The notes under the pieces were generated by a model. It was not told the DNA's origin. It made no database searches and saw only the letters and a program-made list of their open reading frames with translations. A stretch of 64,000 nucleotides of DNA from Aspergillus flavus (lineage: Eukaryota; Ascomycota; Eurotiomycetes; Eurotiales; Aspergillaceae). Positions 56,895-64,000 of the stretch are shown here, one piece after another. The DNA lies in the NCBI RefSeq assembly GCF_009017415.1, contig NC_092405.1, positions 1,798,001-1,862,000 of the forward strand. The letters are read 5' to 3'. The first letter of the stretch is position 1, and the number at the start of each line of letters is the position of its first letter. A program made the position numbers and the translations under genes.

Positions 56895-59019
56895 TCAACG
56901 AACACACAAGATTGTTCTTCCTCCATCCCAGGTGATACGCTTTCGAACTGCCATTTTAAATCCTTTGTGTGTAGCGTTGATCACAGAGTTATTTTCATCC
57001 AGGAGGTAAGCAGAGGGCGCAAAAACCAAAGCCTCCCCTGTTCGCAAACATGCGATCTCACGAAGCCCATCAAGACTTTCTTCGGTGCTGTTGTTGTTGC
57101 TCTGGTCACCAATAGTGATGTGCTTCCTAATTGTTCTATACCACTCGGGGCTTGTAAAGCGATGGATAATTGTCATAGAGCAAAGGTCAATCAGCCGTGG
57201 CGAGATGGTTGGCTCCTGCGTGGAGATGACGGTTCGGACCCCAAGGTGGCGTTGTTGGCGGATGATGTTAAGGAATGTCTCGGTCAAGTCCTTGGCCGCT
57301 GGTGTTTCGCTCATGTACTAGAATCTCATTTTAAGCATATTGACAGGGGCAGTTATGGAGTCTCCTCACTGATCATCAACTGAGCCAATTAGGTATTTCT
57401 TACCTTATGAGCCTCGTCTGCCACGATCATCTTACCCCGTGAGGAATGGGCATGTAGGAAGAGTTCAATAGCAATACGAAAGAGAAGACAGGTGGTAGCC
57501 TGATCCATGAATGGGCAAGATAAATCCAAGATAGTGATGCCGCCATCAATGAAGTAGTCACCATTGTGCTCCCCCTTGAGGTCCAGATAGGAATCAAGCA
57601 GATCCAGTCTCTGATGTAGGAAGGGTGTCTGCATACGATTTAAGTTAAGGTCTTCTAGACGTTTTCTGAAATCGAGATAATCAAAGGTTCCTCCTTTGTT
57701 TTCAATTGCCATTTCACGGAGCACTCTGATTACCTGGCTCATGTATAAGGGCATCTGATCACCATTTCCCACACACATGAGAGATAACAGTGTGCTGATA
57801 TTCAAGTGATGTGGCTTGAGCCTGAATGGCTGAACCTCAACATTTGGTATCTGGGAGTACATTTTCTTGAGATTGTAGAAATTCGAGGGAGGCACCAGAA
57901 CTCTAACGCGGATGAAGAGTCCTTGTTTCGACCATTCCGGCAAGACCGAAGACAGGAATGCAGCTTCGCACGGCTGGGCGCCAACATTCGAGCTGTACTC
58001 ATTGAAATTGAGCACCAACGTGGAGAGTGGCTGTTTCAGGGCTCCTAAAGTAGGCAAGGGCAAGGAGCAATTCTCTGACATACAGGTTAGCCTTGTGAAA
58101 AGATGCCCCCCGAAAGTCAATGTTACCGATGATGCAGCTAGTGGTATGAGACTTCCCACTGCCTTGGACCCCACATATGAAGGCCGAGAATGGCACATTT
58201 GTGTTTAGCATAACTCTAGGATCCGGGGGTAATGCTGATTGTTGACCCCTTAACCCACCCATAAGAGCAAATTGGGATGGCATAGCTCTTGCAGTAGAGG
58301 ATATCAAGACTGCATTCTGGGCACTGGTGCAGTCCTGCTGTTCGGGAGTGCAATTACCATGATCGTTAGGACTCAGAAAGCACATCTGATTTGCCAGAGA
58401 AGGCACGGCCGAAGTGGTGAAACTGGAGGGCCTTCCATTTGGACTATTCATCGAAAGGTGATCCTGGAAGTCTGTTCTACTTGTTATAGACATTCAGCGG
58501 GAAAGAGCAAGAAATAACGACGACCAGACCTTGTAAGATTGCATGACCATTCTGGTGTTCCTTGTTCATGATGTAGTTGATTCTTCCTTTGTCTGGGTTC
58601 ACTTTTCTGTCACATTTTGTAACCTGATATCCATTAGAGCCATATTCTTACAGTAAGTTGATTTAGTGAGAATAAAGGGATCATGTTCGGTACTTACATC
58701 AGTTGTGTTTTCGTTCTGATTGCAGTCTGTCTTTGACGGCCCAGACTGTGTCTCTACGTCCTTTCCACTACGTTGCTGCAGAGAGAAAGCATAGCTAAAT
58801 GGGCATGAACGTCAGCGCCCGAATAATGGAGCTGGTGACTTACTCGACCACCACATTGTTTATATGGTTCTCCTGGTCCGGATGCTTGGCTAGAAATCTA
58901 GATTTGATCGCTTCGTTGTCGACCTGGCCTGTCTTCGAATACATATCCCTGACAGCTTGACGCATATCAGCTTTTAGGTTCGGGGGAGGCCTGTTGATCC
59001 CTGATTTTTTCTTCGACAT
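56895..59019 (-). CDS. HerA/VirB4-like P-loop ATPase (6 exons)
   Basis: Exons 59019-58844, 58794-58698, 58623-58525, 58463-58127, 58074-57404 and 57317-56895 give 600 residues in phase. The third donor (GTCGTC) is weak. Residues 1-90 are basic with a helical region (LKADMRQAVRDMYSKTGQV). Walker A is near residue 222 (AFICGVQGSGKSHT), Walker B ends at residue 460 (KMIVADEAHK), and a sensor-like TVISTQEPTISPRLIDLCSMTIIHRF follows, in the manner of HerA, VirB4 and TraG motor ATPases. The middle has KQPLSTLVLNFNEYSS and GITILDLSCPFMDQAT. Such proteins pump or remodel nucleic acid or protein in bacteria; the fungal role is unknown to me. No neighbour suggests a partner. Confidence 0.82.
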
Positions 59020-59024
59020 TTCGG

Positions 59025-59048
59025 GTTCTCAAGTTCTCAAGTTCTCAA
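59025..59048. repeat. Short tandem repeat, 3 x GTTCTCAA
   Basis: Three perfect 8-base units directly upstream of the ATPase start codon, so in its 5' untranslated region. Confidence 0.8.
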
Positions 59049-59829
59049 GTGCGACGGAGTCTCCTGCTACAACGGAACAGAAGAGATAGATGGGAACAAA
59101 GCGCGTCGCAAGAATCGCTCCTGCTGTAAGAGAGTGAATGGGGGTCACGTGTGGTAGCCATATACACAGGCTACTTGGACACCAGACAAGGCTGACACGT
59201 TTCACTGCCTATAAGGCTAGATATAACCAACATGACTCGCAATATGCAAGTTTACGCAAGGCTTCGTCTTATCACTGCAGAGAAAAATTATTCTGGAGCC
59301 CAACTACCAAAGGCCGAGCCTATTATCATGCATCTAGAGATTGGTGGGCTTGATGGACATTCCATTATAATTCGCATAGTGAGAATTGCGACAGCTTGTA
59401 CCAAAGCGTGGCTCGATAACTGTCTGTCAAGTTGTCTGTAGCTATACATATATCGGTCGCGTCTGAAGATTTGTCAACTAGATATCTTCTCCTAATGCGT
59501 TGGTCTGAAAACATACTTTCATGCCACTCCTGAGTCATTACAGCTAGTATATATTTTCCATCTAAGAGATCTTTTTAAAGACTGCTGTTGTGGCCCAATG
59601 GTGTGAAGCTATTTATGATACATCTGGTTGAAAGAAAAATATTTAGGAACCCCTCTGCGGGGTTGGCACGGGCATTCTCGACTTTAGCATTGCTTTGGCT
59701 GGTTATTTACAGTTCATCCAGAAATTCCACACGGTAAATATCAGCCTCTCAGTATTAAAAAAAAATAGGGTAGAAGAAGAACCAGAATTGGTGATAGCGC
59801 TGCACGCGATAGAACAGAAATCAAAAAAT
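59049..59829. other. Intergenic region
   Basis: Promoter of the ATPase gene with a CACGTG at about 59146, then AT-rich DNA. No gene seen. The stretch of A residues before tRNA-Asp is its terminator on the minus strand. Confidence 0.4.
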
Positions 59830-59917
59830 CTCTCCCTCGGGGAATCGAACCCCGGTCTCCCGCGCTTGTTCCTTTTAGGATGACAAGCGGAAATCATGAC
59901 CACTAGACCAAGGAAGA
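59830..59917 (-). tRNA. tRNA-Asp(GTC) with 16-nt intron
   Basis: On the minus strand the acceptor arms TCTTCCT and AGGGAGA pair, the D-arm is GTCTAGTGGTCATGAT and the T-arm CGGGGTTCGATTCCCCG. Anticodon stem TCCGC/GCGGG frames TTGTCA, anticodon GTC. The intron (59880-59865) sits one base 3' of the anticodon. A T run follows. Confidence 0.92.
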
Positions 59918-61117
59918 TGAGGTTGATCGAGTTACCGCTCGACCACTTGGCTCAATGGTTATTGAACGTTTTTATGTTTTGATTATTATAGCCTCACTAT
60001 TCTCTTGCAAAAAAGACCCTCGCGATGACTGACTGTTTCGGCTTGTCATTTTCAGAGAAACAGTCACAAGTTCTACCCTTCGTTCTCATGAACAATAGTA
60101 TTGGTGTCTTGGAGAATTATACTACTATTAGATAAGTTCCTGCTGCAGGTTTTCTTATTGGGTAACAGCGCCACCGGACATTGCCGTGTAGGCCCGTTTT
60201 TACACAATGAAGTGCAAGGATAATAATAAGCCAACTATGGGATTGTCAGATGCTCCTGACAGTTGGGATTCTTTTCACAAGGTATCGCGTGACACTAATG
60301 GTATAGGTACAGATTACTGTGTTGCGAGCGATACTCGAGAAGCGTGTCGAAAAACTTGTGAGCATCGCATGACGAAGACTTACAGCACCAGTATCCCACC
60401 TGAGTGTTTTCATACCTAATTTAACTCGGGATATTTGGGGGTGAGCCGCGAAGATACATGCATTTATCGAACAGTAAGGCACTTAAGAATGGTGTTCAGC
60501 AGCAATGTTGACCCCAATGCCGCGGGTAAACGAGTAGCACATCAACTGATTTATCTGCGCGCCCTGACGATATCGTCATACATTAGATGAATTGCAGAAG
60601 GCCCCAAATCAAAGAGGAACGATTAAGGTCGGACCCCCGACGGCTTGACTGGAGATCTACAGGGGACTAAGTCAATTAAAGGGGACATGGGTTGTCCATT
60701 CGGATGAGGACTTTCAGGAACTCCACCATAATCGGCAGCGAAATTACCCCTTTGGGAAATATCCCCAGGAACAAGCCGCCCGTTGATCGTTAAAGAACAG
60801 TTTATGTTGGCTGCTCTAAGGCCACGATGTAACATAATCATGCATCCTTTTCTATCCAACTGGAATGAAGCTTTCCGCCAAGGATTGATCTTCGCCCAGT
60901 AGGCAACTCTCAACGGAGCTTTAGCCCGTTGATAGTGATGTCTCATTCCCCTCTTCAGTCGCGAGCGGGCATTGAAGCATCTGAGTGTCGCCTCCCATGT
61001 ATATAAACCAGACATTCCCAGGCCTAAAATTCTCCTTCCGGTGTGACGAGAGAAACTAACTACCAACCTCCTGTTGTTTATTAGTTTGCCCCAAGCCCTC
61101 TTATCCTGCCTGTGAGG
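59918..61117. other. Intergenic region
   Basis: 1.2 kb with no supported gene. A minus-strand frame at 60623-61066 overlaps the carboxypeptidase promoter and has no features. The TATA box is listed separately. Confidence 0.4.
61000..61007 (+). promoter_or_regulatory. TATA box of the carboxypeptidase gene
   Basis: TATATAAA, 111 bp before the ATG at 61118. Confidence 0.5.
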
Positions 61118-62765
61118 ATGTGGTTTTCAAGCACCGCGTGGTTGTTACCATTGGCACTTGCAGGAAGCGTCCAGGCGCTGCCCAAAGGTGCCAAAATAGG
61201 AACAACAGCGTCCCACGTTAGGAAAGGCGGAGTGACTTACAACGTCTTTGAACATGCTGCCACTGGTGCTAGGTTGGAATATGTCAACAACTCCGGTATT
61301 TGTGAGACTACGAAAGGCGTGAATCAGTACAGTGGCTACTTAAGTGTAGGAGAGAACCAGAACATGTTCTTTTGGTATGGGTCCTCCTTATCCATGTCCC
61401 AGTTATGGAAACATCTGACCGGATGGTCAGGTTCTTCGAGAGTCGCAACAACCCGCAACAGGCGCCGCTCTCTGCCTGGTTCAACGGCGGCCCCGGCTGC
61501 TCTTCCATGATCGGATTGTTCCAGGAGCATGGACCCTGCCACTTCGTCAACGGCGAGGATACTCCATCCTTGAACGAACATAGCTGGAACAACTTTGCCA
61601 ATATGCTATACATTGACCAGCCTATCGGTGTAGGCTTTTCGTATGGAGATAACCCTGTTAATAGCACGTGGACTGCTGCTCCATATGTTTGGAAGTTTCT
61701 CCAGGCTTTCTATGAGCATTTCCCACAGTACGAAAGCCGCGACTTTGGCATTTTCACCGAGGTGAGAGATTCAATCAAAGCGTGTGGGCACTGGAATTAC
61801 TGACTGAGCAAGTCATACGGCGGTCACTATGGCCCCGGTTTTGCTTCGTATATCCTGGACCAGAATAATGCTATTGAAGCAGGTAGTCAGAAAGGTGAAA
61901 AAGTCAATTTGGTTGCTCTGGGAATCAATAATGGCATGTTCGACTCGACGCTGCAAGAGAAGGCTTACATTACATTCGCATACAACAACACCTACAGACA
62001 ACTCATCGATGAGTCATTGAAAGACAAGCTTCTGGAGGCTTACGAGTCTGAATGTCTCCCAGCTGTTCAGAAATGCCAGCAGACTCAAACAAATGAGGAC
62101 TGCCAGAATGCTGGCTCAGTGTGCGGAGAGAGCGTCGAGAATCCAATCATGCAAGCTGGTGGTGACTTTGATGTGTATGATGTGCGAGAGCCATCCAACG
62201 ACCCCAATCCACCAGAGACATACTCCAAGTACATCGCAAGACCCGACATAATGAAAGCAATCGGTGCGAGGTCGGACTACCAAGAATGCGCGGATGCTCC
62301 CGGTCAGAAATTCGGTGCTACCGGAGATGGTCAGTATCTTGATATTCGTTTCCAGCTCACGGATCTAACTTGAGTAGAATATCGTTCAACCCTCCCAGAC
62401 TTGTCTGAGGTCATCAAGGCAGGAGTCAACGTTCTTGTATGGGCAGGCACAGCAGACTATATCTGCAACGTCGATGGAAGCATTGCTGTGGCCAACGCAG
62501 TTGATTTCTCGGGACACGACGAATTTCAGGGCAAGGCCCTCGAGGCCTATAAGGTAAATGGAAAGGAGGTTGGACAGTTCAAGTCTGTCGACAACTTTCA
62601 TCTCCTGACGGTATACGACGCTGGGCACGAAGTTCCCTATTACCGTAAGTGCATAATGTTTATCTTTTCCGTGGCCCGACATAATTGCTAATTAACGCAG
62701 AGCCGGAGACCGCCCTTCAGGCCTTTACCCAGATCCTGCAGAAGAAGCCGCTTTCCTCTACTTAA
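61118..62765 (+). CDS. Secreted serine carboxypeptidase, S10 family (5 exons)
   Basis: Removes C-terminal residues from peptides at acidic pH, outside the cell or in the vacuole. Exons 61118-61374, 61431-61761, 61813-62329, 62378-62644 and 62701-62765 give 478 residues in phase. The signal peptide is [20 protein letters not shown]. Conserved elements: [62 protein letters not shown] (Asp) and [16 protein letters not shown] (His). The catalytic Ser in the S10 family is in the GESYGGHY-like motif, here ESYGGHYGP formed across the second intron. The layout resembles carboxypeptidase S1 homologues. N-glycosylation sites (NNS, NST, NNT) fit secretion. Confidence 0.95.
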
Positions 62766-63804
62766 AGCCTGTGAAATGAGGAATTAGCTTTATGGAGAGC
62801 ATTATGAACCAGTACCAGCAGCGTTGGATGAATTCGGACTTAGTTGGGACCACCAGATAAAAATGTGACGCTATGCGGCAGTTGGTCCTTAGTCTCAAGT
62901 GTCCAAGCCGGTCATATACTCATGTTATTCAATTGTAAATAGGGATGCAGGTAACAGATCTTGTTGCCCAAAGTCTTGAACATAATTTATATCTTCTATC
63001 AATGGTCTATGTTTGTATATGTTGTCGCAGAGCGTGGATGTCTAAGCCTACGCGGTATAATTCACTCATAATTACCTGCGGCACCAGCATAAGCCTTGCT
63101 TTATAGAATGACTTTCTACCTTACCAATATGCCGCAGTAATCTACCATTGGATAGCATTTGGTCAGCGCTTGTCCGCAACAGTTTATTATTGTGTTATGC
63201 AAAAAGAGAGGATTTTATCCCTTGACACCAAGAGCTTCAAACAATTACCGGGACGCACTTGAGCTGCCCAAGTGCCACTCTGAGTCTTACAATATTAATG
63301 CTTGAGTATGCACAACAGATAAAGCTTCCAAGGCGCCTCATAGTCGCTTATGATTCATTAGTTATGGCACTGCAGGTACTATCAGAAACTCATTATATTC
63401 AGTGATGATCCGTTCTCCTCAGTCATACCTATCCCCAGCATGATAAAATTTGACATGCTTTTTAGGCACGATACGAGCAGATATTGGATTTGCTATTTGC
63501 TGTGAAGATAGACATCATTGCTTGATGAATAGTGTACAACATGTCACCCTGCTTCTACTGCTTAAATATACATCTCCGATTCGCACTTACCCAAAGCTGT
63601 CGGTTGTAGTGGCTATGGCTCCGTCTGCACTACCTGGACAATATCATTCTATCCACGACTATACTTCACGCAGCTGCAACCATTAACAAGTTATAATAGC
63701 AAAGTCGACGTAGTCCTGCTTATTCACCCGTCTTCTGTAGGTATGATTTTAAATTAGTAACATTCTGTCTATATATCACAAGTTTTGCATACTTACAGTA
63801 ATAT
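62766..63804. other. Intergenic region
   Basis: 1 kb of AT-rich DNA between the carboxypeptidase and tRNA-Ser. No supported gene. Confidence 0.4.
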
Positions 63805-63905
63805 GGCACTTTGGCGGAGTGGTTAACGCGATGGCCTGCTATGCCCTCGGTATATCAGCCCAGCCATTCCCTTCGGGGGCGTGAGTTCGAATCTCACAGG
63901 TGTCG
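63805..63905 (+). tRNA. tRNA-Ser(GCT) with 20-nt intron
   Basis: Acceptor arms GGCACTT and AGGTGTC pair with G-U steps. The long variable arm (TCCCTTCGGGGGC) marks a type II tRNA. Anticodon stem ATGGC/GCCAT frames CTGCTA, anticodon GCT, with an intron at 63842-63861. The T-arm is GTGAGTTCGAATCTCAC and a T6 run follows. Confidence 0.9.
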
Positions 63906-64000
63906 GTTTTTTCTCATTTTTATTTCTTCCTTACCTAATCTTATTACTTTCTACCTGCCCTACTTCCGTACCCATTCCAAATTGTGCTTGTTGACTGTCT

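Noticed and set aside
60623..61066. 147-residue minus-strand frame
   Set aside because: Overlaps the carboxypeptidase promoter, with basic, irregular composition and no homology I recognise.

Overview
The window looks like nuclear DNA of a filamentous ascomycete, most like Aspergillus or Penicillium. Genes are split by short GT-AG introns (about 44-109 bp, mostly GTAAGT or GTATGT donors). tRNA genes carry small introns next to the anticodon. Typical fungal families are present: SAT4-type membrane proteins, Zn2Cys6 factors, LaeA-like methyltransferases and several MFS families. Exon coordinates were worked out by hand from splice sites and reading phase. Where phases close exactly I treat the model as good. 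Family names come from motif recognition, not from database searches.

Left part (1-17.7 kb). The window opens inside an S15/CocE-type hydrolase, followed by AT-rich DNA and a decayed gene. A compact terpenoid biosynthesis locus follows: a small polytopic membrane protein, an intact geranylgeranyl-diphosphate-type synthase (7 exons), a divergent single-exon P450, a stand-alone class I terpene cyclase, an allantoate-permease-type MFS transporter and an FAD monooxygenase. The synthase would supply the prenyl diphosphate, the cyclase the skeleton, and the P450 and FAD enzyme the oxidations. The product is not known to me. This is the best candidate for an undescribed system here.

Middle (18.7-36.8 kb). 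A SAT4-type membrane protein, an Ayr1-like SDR, a decayed second SAT4 copy, and two divergent NmrA-like genes, one with a nonsense codon at codon 20. Then come an Hsp31/DJ-1-type protein, a secreted HNH nuclease, a SYLF protein with a UBZ-like finger and a GPYN-repeat tail, a thiamine-pyrophosphokinase-related Nudix protein, tRNA-Lys, and a pseudogene in which an amidase 5' part is joined to a GMC-oxidoreductase 3' part.

Right part (38.8-64 kb). A DHA1-type MFS transporter, an acidic hypothetical protein, a DHA2-type MFS transporter divergent from an alpha/beta hydrolase, an F-box protein, a Zn2Cys6 regulator, a decayed LaeA-like methyltransferase, a sugar transporter and a small secreted cysteine-rich protein. 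The end holds a 600-residue HerA/VirB4-like P-loop ATPase, tRNA-Asp, a secreted S10 carboxypeptidase and tRNA-Ser.

No PKS, NRPS, CRISPR array, rRNA or intact transposon was seen. Five broken genes in 64 kb, mixed with specialised-metabolism and transport genes, suggest an accessory, possibly subtelomeric region under relaxed selection. That last point is inference.
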